Below are positions 25,380 through 33,980 of a stretch of 64,000 nt of DNA, piece after piece; positions within the stretch are counted from its first letter, which is position 1, and every line of letters begins with the position of its first letter. Made by a program: the position numbers and the translations under genes. The notes under the pieces were generated by a model. The model was not told the origin of the DNA, did no database searches, and saw nothing but the letters and a program-made list of their open reading frames with translations. Source of the DNA: Acidobacteriota bacterium (lineage in GTDB: Bacteria; Acidobacteriota; Terriglobia; Bryobacterales; Bryobacteraceae); contig JAPKYX010000018.1 of assembly GCA_026394075.1 (NCBI GenBank), positions 39,371 to 103,370 of the forward strand, read 5' to 3'.

Positions 25380-26621
25380 GTGAGGCCCTCTTCACCATTT
25401 TTTCGCTTTCTCGTCCTCGCCAGCGCTGGAATGCTGCTGTGGGCCGCGGCGTGGTCAATTCGCTTGGGATGGGCGGACTACCTGCGCCACCAGCCGGATC
25501 TGGCCAGCGTGACCCGATCCACTGAACTTGACCCACTGAACGCCCAAGGCTACCGGGCCAAGGCACTCTACGAGGAGTTGGCCGGTCAGGATCCCACCAC
25601 CAGTTGGAAGAAGGCAACGGAACTGAGTCCCCGCGACACCCGTATTCTGATCCCCGCTGGGATTCGGGCCGAGACCATGGGCGACCTCCGCACGGCCGAG
25701 ACCTATTTACGCCAGGCGGAACGTTACAACAAGCTATGGCTGCCGCGCTGGACGCTGGCGAATTTTTATGCTCGCAGAGGGGGTCAGGTGCAGACCTTCT
25801 CCTGGCTCAGAGCCGCGCTGGAACGATCCTATGGGGAGACCCAGGCGGCATTTCAGTTGGCAGTCGACACCGGGGCGTCTGAATCTGTGATTGCGTCCCG
25901 CGTGTTACCGAATTCGGCCCACCCCATTGGCCAATTCTTCTACTTTGTGGCCCGTAAGGCTATCGCGGCCGGGGAACTTCCCCTCCTGGAATCCATGGCG
26001 GTAAAGTTCGTAGGTTTAGCGGCGCAGGACCACCGGGGCTTCGTCCAAGGGTATCCGTTGGTGGCCTTGATTGATCGCCTGTTGTTGGATCAATTTGGCG
26101 AAGTTGCGGCACGGCTTTGGGATCTGGGATGCCATTCTGGATTGATCGATTCTTTGCCGAGGGAGAAGGCTGGGCTAGTCGTGAACGGCTCCTTCAGGCA
26201 TCCATTTCTGGGACATGGATTGGACTGGTCCTTGTTTACTCCGCCGGGCATATCGGCTGTGCAACATCGAGGACCCGGCACCGTCAAGATCTCGTTTTCT
26301 GGTCTTCAGCAAGGTACCTCGCGACTCCTATCCCAGACCCTGGCCATTCCGGCCCATCAAGCCTGGCGGGTTAGCTTCGAGTTTGGGACACAATCGATCA
26401 ATTCACGACGGCCAGCTTTTGCGTGGATGCTGGGCGATGAGGTTCTCCCTCTGGCGGACCCGATTGTGGGCGAGGGCTGGGCGGTGAATAGCTTCTTGAT
26501 TCCTGCCGCAGACTCCCGCCGTACCACGCCGCTGTCCCTGGTGGTCCGTGAACTCCCCGGCATGGTCCGCCCGGAAGGCGAGCTATGGATTCGCAACGTA
26601 CAAGGTGCCGTAGCGAAGTGA
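25380..26621 (+). CDS. TPR-like membrane-anchored protein of the polysaccharide locus
   Basis: A 413-residue protein with one N-terminal membrane helix (FRFLVLASAGMLLWAAAW), a TPR-like helical region at about residues 40-160 (LNAQGYRAKALYEELAG, then GDLRTAETYLRQAERYN and LPRWTLANFYARRGG), and a C-terminal beta-rich domain of about 150 residues that may be a carbohydrate-binding-like fold. The start is GTG 25380. The next gene overlaps its stop as GTGA. Similar proteins occur beside O-antigen ligases in acidobacterial exopolysaccharide clusters; a scaffold role is inference. Confidence 0.7.
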   Translation: MRPSSPFFRFLVLASAGMLLWAAAWSIRLGWADYLRHQPDLASVTRSTELDPLNAQGYRAKALYEELAGQDPTTSWKKATELSPRDTRILIPAGIRAETMGDLRTAETYLRQAERYNKLWLPRWTLANFYARRGGQVQTFSWLRAALERSYGETQAAFQLAVDTGASESVIASRVLPNSAHPIGQFFYFVARKAIAAGELPLLESMAVKFVGLAAQDHRGFVQGYPLVALIDRLLLDQFGEVAARLWDLGCHSGLIDSLPREKAGLVVNGSFRHPFLGHGLDWSLFTPPGISAVQHRGPGTVKISFSGLQQGTSRLLSQTLAIPAHQAWRVSFEFGTQSINSRRPAFAWMLGDEVLPLADPIVGEGWAVNSFLIPAADSRRTTPLSLVVRELPGMVRPEGELWIRNVQGAVAK

Positions 26622-27844
26622 CTATCCGGCCAATTCTCCAGTTCGCGTGGGTAGGGCTGCTAATGTTCGGCATTCTGACTGCCTGGATTCGCGACCGCTG
26701 GGCCGTCGCCGCGATGCAAGCGGGATTCTTCATTTTGGGTTCATCGGCGCTGTTTTCGTTTGCTTTACGGCCGGCCGTTGCGCTGCTTCCAGGTGTCTTG
26801 TTGATCCCGATCGGCGTGGCCGCTTTGGGTATGCTTCAGCTCGCGTTGGGCTGGACCGTTAGCCCATGGGACACCGTGACAAGCGTCGCAACGTGGCTCA
26901 CCCACGGTGTGGCGATGCTTATGGCATTCCTCATCGGAACCACCTCGCGGTTCCGAGTTCAGATCAGAGAATGGCTGTTTTGGTTCGCGACCTTCGTTGC
27001 GGTTCTCGGTATCGTGCAGAACGTCACCGGAGGGGGACGCGTCTTTTGGGTGTTTGATTCGGGTTCCACGGAATCAGTGATGGGCGTATTCGTTTATCGG
27101 AACAAGTTCGCTCAGTTTCTTGAGCTTTTTTTGCCCTTCGCCCTGTTTCGCGCCGTTGAGAGCTCACGCCCGCTGGCCGGGATCGGGGCGGCGGCCGTCA
27201 TGATCGTTGGTTCGATCGCGGCGGGTTCCCGCTCAGGATTGGTGATCATCGCCGTGGAGGCGATCACTTTCTTCTGGCTGATGCGGCGTGGCCGCTGGTT
27301 GGACGGTAACCGCGCGGTGAAGCTCTCCTTGCAGGCGGGGCTGCTGGTCCTGATTGCAGGTGGCGTTGTGGGTTTGGACTTTATTCAGTCCCGGTTTAAG
27401 CAGAATCTTCTGTACGATGTTCGTATTCCGATTGGGCTCGCTACGGTCGATATGATTAAGGAGCATCCGTGGATTGGGGTCGGTTTGGGTGCCTGGCCGG
27501 CCGCCTATCCAGAATTTGCTCATTTAGACACCGGGGTTTTTGTTAATCAGGCGCATTGCGACTGGCTACAGTGGACAGCAGAAGGCGGACTGCCGATGTT
27601 GGTGTTGATGCTGTGGCTGGCTGTGATCGCTGGCCGGGTTGGGTTGGACCGGCCATGGAGTATCGGAGTCCTTTTCGTGTTCATTCATGGGATGGTGGAC
27701 TACCCGATGCAACAGGTGCCTCAATTTGCGACCCTGGTAATGGCAGTGTTGTCATTAGCTTGGGCTGACCGCCAGGCCCTTCGTTCCGGGGGTATCCCGG
27801 GACAACATATGGACGATCGCGCTTTCAGGAGAGGTTCGTTATGA
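26618..27844 (+). CDS. O-antigen ligase/polymerase-like membrane protein (Wzy_C)
   Basis: A 408-residue protein with about ten membrane helices and the Wzy_C signature in the large periplasmic loop: HPWIGVGLGAWPAAYPEFA followed by NQAHCDWLQWTAEGGLPML. Such proteins polymerise repeat units or ligate polysaccharide to an acceptor. I placed the start at GTG 26618, forming a GTGA overlap with the previous gene; an ATG at 26585 would give 11 more residues. It is the second polymerase-like protein of the locus, the other being at 42828-44201 on the opposite strand. Confidence 0.85.
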   Translation: MTIRPILQFAWVGLLMFGILTAWIRDRWAVAAMQAGFFILGSSALFSFALRPAVALLPGVLLIPIGVAALGMLQLALGWTVSPWDTVTSVATWLTHGVAMLMAFLIGTTSRFRVQIREWLFWFATFVAVLGIVQNVTGGGRVFWVFDSGSTESVMGVFVYRNKFAQFLELFLPFALFRAVESSRPLAGIGAAAVMIVGSIAAGSRSGLVIIAVEAITFFWLMRRGRWLDGNRAVKLSLQAGLLVLIAGGVVGLDFIQSRFKQNLLYDVRIPIGLATVDMIKEHPWIGVGLGAWPAAYPEFAHLDTGVFVNQAHCDWLQWTAEGGLPMLVLMLWLAVIAGRVGLDRPWSIGVLFVFIHGMVDYPMQQVPQFATLVMAVLSLAWADRQALRSGGIPGQHMDDRAFRRGSL

Positions 27845-28809
27845 GATCGAAGAATTTTTGGTTCGCGGTTTGCCTGAGCGTTTGTTTTTGTGCGAAGCAG
27901 GAGGCTCAGTCCAAGCAGAACCAAGTTTTCGCGCAGATGCCAGACTCAGCACAGTCTAACCTTCCCGGCCAGAAGATTGGCGCCAACGACCTGATTGGCG
28001 TATCCGTCTATGACGCGCCTGAATTGACGCGAACGGTTCGGGTGTCTTCCGACGGCTTTATCATGCTCCCGATGGTGAAAGGGAAGTTGAAAGCTGATGG
28101 CCTACTTCCTACGGAGCTGGAGAAGGCTATATACGTTGCCCTTCAGAAGGGAGGTATCCTGGTCGAACCCATCGTCACCGTCACTGTCGTGGAGTATCGG
28201 AGCCGGCCAATCAGTGTGATCGGTGCGGTAAAGAGGCCGGGAACATTTCAAGCCGCTGGCCCCATGACTTTGCTTGAGGCCCTGGGTCGCGCCGAGGGAC
28301 TTTCACCTGACGCCGGGCCTGAAATCTTACTCAGCCGCCCCGAGGTTGATTCGGCCTCAAAGCGATTCTTGACTCGGATCTCCGTTCGCGATTTGATTGA
28401 GCGCGCCAATCCTGAGTTGAACGTCGAATTGCGGGGTGGCGAGGAGATCAGGGTTCCGGAGGCTAAGCACATCTATGTGGCGGGAAATGTGAAGAAGCCA
28501 GGAGCGTTCACGCTGCGCGAGGGTTCACCGATGACCGTCATGAAGGCGCTTTCGCTGGCGGAGGGAGTTTCTCCGTTTTCGATGAAGACGGGATACATCC
28601 TGCGCCCGGTTGAGGGTGGACCCAAGAAGGAGATACCCATTCAGCTCGCCCGAATTCTGAAACGGGAGTCTGCCGACGTCGACCTGGAGCCAGAGGATCT
28701 GCTCTACATCCCCGAGAATAGTCGCCGGAAGACCACCACGAATATCGCCGAGAAGGCCGCCGGCTTTGGTTTGGCCACGATTTCCGGTGTCCTGATCTGG
28801 CGACGGTAG
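27841..28809 (+). CDS. Polysaccharide export protein (Wza-like, SLBB domains)
   Basis: A 322-residue outer-membrane polysaccharide export protein. After an N-terminal signal (FAVCLSVCFCA; no clean lipobox) comes a Poly_export domain (KIGANDLIGVSVYDAPELTR, then VRVSSDGFIMLPMVKGKLKADG), followed by two SLBB domains (PISVIGAVKRPGTFQ and HIYVAGNVKKPGAFTLREG). A C-terminal hydrophobic segment (GFGLATISGVLIWRR) could cross the outer membrane. It works with the Wzz/BY-kinase at 45927-48155. The ATG overlaps the stop of the previous gene. Confidence 0.92.
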   Translation: MRSKNFWFAVCLSVCFCAKQEAQSKQNQVFAQMPDSAQSNLPGQKIGANDLIGVSVYDAPELTRTVRVSSDGFIMLPMVKGKLKADGLLPTELEKAIYVALQKGGILVEPIVTVTVVEYRSRPISVIGAVKRPGTFQAAGPMTLLEALGRAEGLSPDAGPEILLSRPEVDSASKRFLTRISVRDLIERANPELNVELRGGEEIRVPEAKHIYVAGNVKKPGAFTLREGSPMTVMKALSLAEGVSPFSMKTGYILRPVEGGPKKEIPIQLARILKRESADVDLEPEDLLYIPENSRRKTTTNIAEKAAGFGLATISGVLIWRR

Positions 28810-28819
28810 GAAGCATCGC

Positions 28820-29260
28820 TTGCGGATTTGTCCCCATTGCGGCAGTGGCGAGAACCATCCCTCCCGGCACGCCTCGCTTTTGCGGGGAGTATTGCCATTA
28901 CTCCGTTGTGACCTTTGCCGTCGGCTGTTTCACGTTTTCCCGGGCTACAGGCTCTTGCGGGGGGACATCTATAGGCGTTTCGGCGGTAGGGCACCAGCAG
29001 GCCTTCGCCGCCTAAACCGGCGTCTCTTCCGCTGGTCCTCGGGCCAAGGCCGCTGGCTGCGCATCGGACTGATATGGCTGGGCGCCCTGCTGGTCATTGC
29101 GCTTCTCTTGGCGGTGATTGCTTCGGATTCGCGGCCGCGCGGCGAAGCTCATATACGTCTGCGCGAAGGCGCACCCAACGGCGGGCACCTATTTCGGGAG
29201 TCCGGCCCCGGAATCCCCGGAGGGGGGCGAGTTCTCCACCCAGCGAAAGCTTCCGCGTAG
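28820..29260 (+). CDS. Small zinc-ribbon membrane protein
   Basis: A 146-residue frame from TTG 28820, preceded by AGGAAG. It has a likely zinc ribbon, Cys4-Cys7 and Cys30-Cys33, then a basic stretch and one membrane helix (residues 81-100, LIWLGALLVIALLLAVIA). I do not recognise the family. It follows the Wza-like gene by 10 bp. Its last 72 bases overlap the convergent SGNH hydrolase gene, so the C-terminus is less certain. A regulatory or assembly role in polysaccharide export is only a guess. Confidence 0.5.
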   Translation: MRICPHCGSGENHPSRHASLLRGVLPLLRCDLCRRLFHVFPGYRLLRGDIYRRFGGRAPAGLRRLNRRLFRWSSGQGRWLRIGLIWLGALLVIALLLAVIASDSRPRGEAHIRLREGAPNGGHLFRESGPGIPGGGRVLHPAKASA

Positions 29261-30562
29261 CGCACTGGCACCGGTGCGAGTTGGCGCGACATTGGGGACT
29301 CTTGCCTGGGGCGTCCCGGTAAGCGGCAGCCATACCTCAAGCGATCTCTGGGGCGGATCACCTGCCATCGCAGCCCGGACCATGAAGGCCTGGAGGCTGG
29401 TGCGGTAGATCAGCAGTTGGCCTAGGGATGTTCCAGCGGGCAACGAGTCGACGCCCCCGGGGAAGCCGCCGACCCAAAATCCGGTCAACGACGGTATCGA
29501 GGCCGCGAGCCCGGTGGCCCGGTCGCCGTTGATGAAAAGTTCAAGTCGCTTCTGTGGTTCCTGGTATATCACGCACACATGTCGCCATTTACCATCAGGT
29601 GCGTCGCGGGGCGTGAACTCCGCCAGGAGAGCGCCCGCCGAAAGTGCAAACCCGGTAGCATTCTGTCGCAAAACCACATGCTGGCGATCATCGGAAATCA
29701 GGACTGCTGTTTCGCGGAGCTCCGGGGAGTTGACCCAGACACACGCACTCCAGGAAGACACGGGACGTTCCATCTGTAGCTTAACTAGCGGGTCATTGGG
29801 GGACTGATCCGCCGTCACCGCCCAACTGCCGGCCAGATTGGTAGCAGAAGAGACCCGCCCATCCTCCAGGACCACATCCAGCATTGAGTGCGGAAGGGCG
29901 TCAAACATCAGGCGATGACCCAGGTCGTTCGGGTGAACACCATCTTGATGTCGAAGCGGCGTCACCCAGTTACCGGTTCCATCCTGCTTGGACAGGCCGG
30001 AAAACAGATCACCGAACAACAGCTTCCGGTTCTCCAGCTCTCGATAAATCTGCATCAGCAGTTCATACCGCGGCTTATCCCAATAGTCATTAGGGTTCTG
30101 CCCAAGCACCATCGGCACCGCCCCCAAGGCACGCACACGCGCCGCGAAAATTGCAACGTTATCCAAATAGCGCTGAGCGATCGTCGCCGGCGGATTGCCG
30201 TCAAAGCCGTCGTTCAAAATACTGTTGGCCAGGAGCACAACGCCAGGCGAATGCACGGCCACGTCACGGTCAAATCGGGCCAAAATGGCGGCGACATTTT
30301 CGCCTCCAATCGACACGTTGATCACTTCCCATCCCCGCTTCTCTAACTGCGTGGTCAGGAGCCCCGCCCACGAAGTGGCATAGCGGCTCGCCCCTGCCCC
30401 AGAGGCGGTGGACGATCCCGTAATTACCAGCCGTCGTACCGGTGCTGGCGAGGGGTCTGGCTCCTGCCCGTCCCTTCGGTCAATTCCGGCATACGCCACG
30501 GAGGCGCTGGCCAGTGCCATAACACCCTTTCGGAGCCATGCCCGACTCTGCCACTTTGCCAT
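29189..30562 (-). CDS. Exported SGNH hydrolase with LamG-like C-terminal domain
   Basis: A 457-residue protein. An N-terminal hydrophobic segment (residues 14-26) suggests export. The SGNH/GDSL blocks are block I VITGSSTASG (nucleophile Ser50 or 51), block II VSIGGEN, block III NSILND (Asn117) and block V DGVHPNDLGH (Asp207/His210). Residues about 240-420 form a LamG/concanavalin-like domain (WSACVWVNSPELRETAVLIS, then GKWRHVCVIYQEPQKRLELFINGD). Such enzymes add or remove acyl groups on glycans. It is the last gene of the long polysaccharide operon and directly abuts the next SGNH-like gene (TAG immediately before ATG). Confidence 0.8.
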   Translation of the reverse strand: MAKWQSRAWLRKGVMALASASVAYAGIDRRDGQEPDPSPAPVRRLVITGSSTASGAGASRYATSWAGLLTTQLEKRGWEVINVSIGGENVAAILARFDRDVAVHSPGVVLLANSILNDGFDGNPPATIAQRYLDNVAIFAARVRALGAVPMVLGQNPNDYWDKPRYELLMQIYRELENRKLLFGDLFSGLSKQDGTGNWVTPLRHQDGVHPNDLGHRLMFDALPHSMLDVVLEDGRVSSATNLAGSWAVTADQSPNDPLVKLQMERPVSSWSACVWVNSPELRETAVLISDDRQHVVLRQNATGFALSAGALLAEFTPRDAPDGKWRHVCVIYQEPQKRLELFINGDRATGLAASIPSLTGFWVGGFPGGVDSLPAGTSLGQLLIYRTSLQAFMVRAAMAGDPPQRSLEVWLPLTGTPQARVPNVAPTRTGASALRGSFRWVENSPPSGDSGAGLPK

Positions 30563-31321
30563 CTATGACCTCCCGGCTAGTCCCGCGGTCCGAACCTGGG
30601 GCATCGTCGCGGTCAGGTGTTGGCAAATACGACAGGCGATCGCGGCATGTGATTCTTTGCTGAGATGGGCACCGTCATGATGCATTTTCACCCGCGGTGT
30701 GCCCGTTGGCCAGAGGTCTTCGAGCAGATCCACATAATCAAAACCATTTGCAACAGCCTCGCGGGCGTACATCGGATTCACTTTCCGCCGATAACTCATC
30801 AGCGTCAGATCGTCACATGGTAGCGGGCTCAACAGAATTGTTCGAGGAATGGCCAGGCCGGATACCATTCCGAGAAAGGACTGCAGCTGCTTCTGGAATG
30901 AATGTGTATCCAGGCAGTAGCTGCCAGTCAGTTGGTCAGCCATGTACTTGAGACGGTTACGGATAAGCCAGGCCACGGTACCCGGGAGTGAGCCAAACGG
31001 GCTTTGACTTTCGCCAACGCTGATGTGAGCCTGGACTTTCTCCGAGGAATTCTGGCGGGAGGGAAAGCGTTTAGGAATCAAGTACTCAAGCGTAGTCTCG
31101 TAGTGTCCAATCTGAAGCACCAGAGTATGCACCTGGTGACGGGCAACCGGCCCAGTCAACTGATTGGCATGGCCTAGCGGAAGATACGGCAATGTCGCTA
31201 GTTCATTGAGGTCATGTCCTCGTTCACGAAGTACTTGAACCGTCAATGTCGCAAAACTAAAGGACGGCCCAAACGGATAGCCAACCACGTGACAACCACC
31301 GGCGAACAAGATAGTCGACAT
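30563..31321 (-). CDS. SGNH hydrolase-like protein
   Basis: A 252-residue protein with divergent SGNH-type blocks: FAGGCHVVGYPFG at the start (block I, where the usual Ser position is unclear), LVLQIGHYET near residue 70 (block III position, with His in place of Asn), and HHDGAHLSKESHAAIA near the C-terminus (Asp/His block). There is no signal peptide, so it may act in the cytoplasm. A block I with Gly-Cys-His instead of Gly-Asp-Ser is odd and may mean altered or lost esterase activity. It lies between the initiating transferase and the LamG-type hydrolase. Confidence 0.65.
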   Translation of the reverse strand: MSTILFAGGCHVVGYPFGPSFSFATLTVQVLRERGHDLNELATLPYLPLGHANQLTGPVARHQVHTLVLQIGHYETTLEYLIPKRFPSRQNSSEKVQAHISVGESQSPFGSLPGTVAWLIRNRLKYMADQLTGSYCLDTHSFQKQLQSFLGMVSGLAIPRTILLSPLPCDDLTLMSYRRKVNPMYAREAVANGFDYVDLLEDLWPTGTPRVKMHHDGAHLSKESHAAIACRICQHLTATMPQVRTAGLAGRS

Positions 31322-31326
31322 GGAGT

Positions 31327-32769
31327 TCAGTATGCCCCCTTGCCGAGCAATACTACTCCAACCGTCCGCACCAATATATGTAGGTCAAGCCACGGGGACC
31401 AGTTCCGGATGTAATACGTATCCAGCGACTGCTGCACGTCCAGCGCGCCGTTCGATCGTGCCGACACCTGCCAGAGTCCGGTTAAGCCTGGGGTGACACT
31501 CCTCCGCAAGCGGCGGAATTCTTGAGAAAACTCAGTCAAGTGGTAGGAGGGGAAGGGCCTTGGGCCGACTAGGCTCATCTCTCCTTTCACCACTTGCCAC
31601 AACTGCGGCAGTTCGTCCAGCGAGAACCGCCGGAGGAACCGGCCGACCACCGGCAGAATCCTAGGGTCATGCCGGAGCTTGAAAAATTGGGTCCAAATGG
31701 CGCGCTGGTCCGGGTGCTGGTTGAGATGCGCTTCGAGGAGCACTTCGGCATCTTGGTACATGGTGCGCAACTTCAACACGGTCAGCGGGTTACCATCCCG
31801 GCCCTCCCGTTTCTGGCGAAAAATGGGCGAGCCTCGGTCAACCAACTGAATCGCCACTGCAGCGATGGCCATCAGCGGCAGGAACGCCACTAGCAGGATG
31901 CTCCCTATCACCAAGTCTACACAACGTTTGAGGAGATGATTGGACGGCCGCTGTAGATTGTTCCGGATCTCCAGCCCCAATACCCCGCCGATGTCGCGCG
32001 CGGTCACCCATAGGCTCTGGATCCCGTAAAGATCGGGAATGACGATCACCTGTTGGAAATTGAGTTGGCTGATAATCTCAGCTGTTCGCTCGCGACGCAA
32101 ACTCGGAAGGGCAATCATCGCGGTGGAGATCTGGCCCTGATACTGAGATGCCATGGAGAGAGGGCCCACCACTGGAACACTATGCACAGTGGTACCCCAT
32201 TTGGCGGGATCATCATCGAGCACGATTGCGGGGTGCAACCCGAGGGTGGGAACTTCCAGCATATGGCTGATCAATGCATGGCCAGTCTTGCCCGCTCCCA
32301 GCACCAGAACCGACAGACCAGCACGTCCCCGGCGCACAAGGAGGAACCTTGCAATCTCATCCAATATCGGCGGCACGACAAAGGCAAAGAGGGCTGAAGC
32401 CAATAGAATGCCGCGGGACCACTGGCGGTCCTGGACTAGATAGTCCCATGCCACCAGGAACGAAAACGTGATGGCCGTGGCATAAGTTCGCCGGCGCAAC
32501 CTCTCCACCGGATTCATGCCAAATCCGGGGTACAAACCGCCCAACCAATACATCAGCGGAACGACAAGGATACCCAAGGCCAAACCCCGGTACTGCGCGG
32601 GACCGATCTCAATCGGAAATCGATCAAGCAGGGCCCATCGCACCACGCACCCCGCCAACAGCGCAATCTCCAGGGCGAGAATGTCGGCAATCACGAACAG
32701 GCCCACCATCCAGCCCGGTTTCCCGAGCCGGACGGTCTGCTGGACTCGAACGGTGGTGGCGACACTCAT
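31327..32769 (-). CDS. Undecaprenyl-phosphate sugar phosphotransferase (WbaP type)
   Basis: A 480-residue polyprenyl-phosphate hexose-1-phosphate transferase that starts repeat-unit synthesis. Four to five membrane helices (residues about 15-140) are followed by a CoA-binding/Rossmann-like region (SVLVLGAGKTGHALISHMLE) and the C-terminal bacterial sugar transferase domain, with LVIGSILLVAFLPLMAIAAV, FRQKREGRDGNPLTVLKLRTM, RRFSLDELPQLWQVVKGEMS and LVGPRPFPSYH. The three-part layout is that of WbaP. The sugar transferred is probably a hexose such as galactose or glucose but cannot be fixed. Confidence 0.93.
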   Translation of the reverse strand: MSVATTVRVQQTVRLGKPGWMVGLFVIADILALEIALLAGCVVRWALLDRFPIEIGPAQYRGLALGILVVPLMYWLGGLYPGFGMNPVERLRRRTYATAITFSFLVAWDYLVQDRQWSRGILLASALFAFVVPPILDEIARFLLVRRGRAGLSVLVLGAGKTGHALISHMLEVPTLGLHPAIVLDDDPAKWGTTVHSVPVVGPLSMASQYQGQISTAMIALPSLRRERTAEIISQLNFQQVIVIPDLYGIQSLWVTARDIGGVLGLEIRNNLQRPSNHLLKRCVDLVIGSILLVAFLPLMAIAAVAIQLVDRGSPIFRQKREGRDGNPLTVLKLRTMYQDAEVLLEAHLNQHPDQRAIWTQFFKLRHDPRILPVVGRFLRRFSLDELPQLWQVVKGEMSLVGPRPFPSYHLTEFSQEFRRLRRSVTPGLTGLWQVSARSNGALDVQQSLDTYYIRNWSPWLDLHILVRTVGVVLLGKGAY

Positions 32770-32817
32770 CGCAGCAGCCAGTCGGTGGCTATATTGATCA
32801 TGCGCAACTCTCCGGCC

Positions 32818-33180
32818 TTAAGCTGACGCGGTTTGGCCACTACTCATGGCCGGCGTGCGCCCAGCCTTCCGCAATTCCTCCTCGATCCAGGCGTACGTCG
32901 TTTCCAGACCATAGCGGAGGAGAATGGACGGCTCCCACTTGAGCGTCTGCCGTCCCTGCGGCTTGCTGACATCATGTCGCTTGAGAATCTGTTTGCCTGC
33001 CACGGCGGCGGCGTAGTCCACCAGTTGATTGATCGTCACCAACGATTCCGCCATTGCGGGCTCGTACGCAGGCTCCTTGATGTCGACGCCCCGGACGTTG
33101 AAGCCCTCCTGCACCAAACGCTTCACCAAATGATGGCCGATAAAGCCACGGGCACCCGTAACCAATACTGTCTTGCTCAA
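32818..33180 (-). pseudogene. NAD-dependent epimerase remnant with internal deletions
   Basis: A 120-residue frame that joins a normal epimerase N-terminus (KTVLVTGARGFIGHHLVKRL) at about residue 44 to the C-terminal end of a GDP-mannose-3,5-epimerase-like protein (LVTINQLVDYAAAVAG, then RHDVSKPQG and LKWEPSILLRYGLETTYAWIEE). About 200 central residues, including the Tyr-x3-Lys catalytic motif, are missing, and a second in-frame loss removes the usual RGRNSDN stretch between KPQG and LKWEPS. The frame has stayed open and its ATG overlaps the wecG stop, so it may still be translated, but it cannot be an active epimerase. Confidence 0.75.
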
Positions 33181-33974
33181 TTGTCTGCCCGTCCCTTTCG
33201 ATGCTCATCATCAGATCTGCGAACACTCATCAACTGCCGCGCGAACAACCACATGAATCTGGGATTATGCCTGATATAGCGCATGGCCAAGCGCCTTGGT
33301 TCGGTACCGAGCCGGAATAACCACTCCAACCCGGAATGCATCATCCAGCGAGGAGCCTGGGGCTTAGAGCCGGCCAGGAAGTCAAACGCCGCGCCCACGC
33401 CGAGCATCACAGCGGAAACCTTGCCCCGGTGGGCAGCCATCCAACGTTCCTGTTTCGGCGTGCTTAGGCCGACAAACAGAATGCGTGCGTCTGAACTGTT
33501 GATGCTGGCTGTTATCTCCTCATCCTCCGCCGGCGTCAGCGGACGGAAGGGTGGAGAGAAGGCATAGGCTAGCGTCAGCCGTGGCCATCGCTGGGCAATA
33601 ACCTCCCTTAGCCGTTGCACTACTTCCGGGCTTGCGCCGTAGAGGCCTACAGGCACACCGGCCTTCTCCGCGGCCAATAGAAGCAGGGGCGTTAGATCGG
33701 GGCCATAAACGCGGCGAGCTTCTTTAGCGCCCAACGCCCGCAAGGCGAAGACTAATGGCATGCCATCACTTGTCACTAGATCCGCCTGATTCATCACCTC
33801 TCTGAATCCGGAATCGTCGTAACTTTCCATCACGTTATTGACGGTCGCGATCGCCACATATCGGGACTGGCGTGCCGAGGACCAGGCCAGACAGGTCCTA
33901 ATCACGTGCCGGTAGGTCAGCACGTTGACCTTCATGCCGAGAATAGAACGCGAGCTGGGAAGTTCCGCCGTCAT
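33177..33974 (-). CDS. WecG/TagA/CpsF-family glycosyltransferase (GT26)
   Basis: A 265-residue GT26 enzyme that adds the second sugar (often an N-acetylmannosamine or its acid, or glucose) to a lipid-linked intermediate. Family blocks are TVNNVMESYDDSGFREVMNQADLVTSDGMP (the TPN..DGxP region), GLYGASPEVVQRL, ILFVGLSTPKQERWM and GVGAAFDFLAGSKPQAP-WMMHSGLEWLFRL. A C-terminal amphipathic Arg-rich helix likely anchors it at the membrane. It overlaps the epimerase remnant by 4 bp (ATGA). Confidence 0.92.
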   Translation of the reverse strand: MTAELPSSRSILGMKVNVLTYRHVIRTCLAWSSARQSRYVAIATVNNVMESYDDSGFREVMNQADLVTSDGMPLVFALRALGAKEARRVYGPDLTPLLLLAAEKAGVPVGLYGASPEVVQRLREVIAQRWPRLTLAYAFSPPFRPLTPAEDEEITASINSSDARILFVGLSTPKQERWMAAHRGKVSAVMLGVGAAFDFLAGSKPQAPRWMMHSGLEWLFRLGTEPRRLAMRYIRHNPRFMWLFARQLMSVRRSDDEHRKGRADN

Positions 33975-33980
33975 GTTGAT

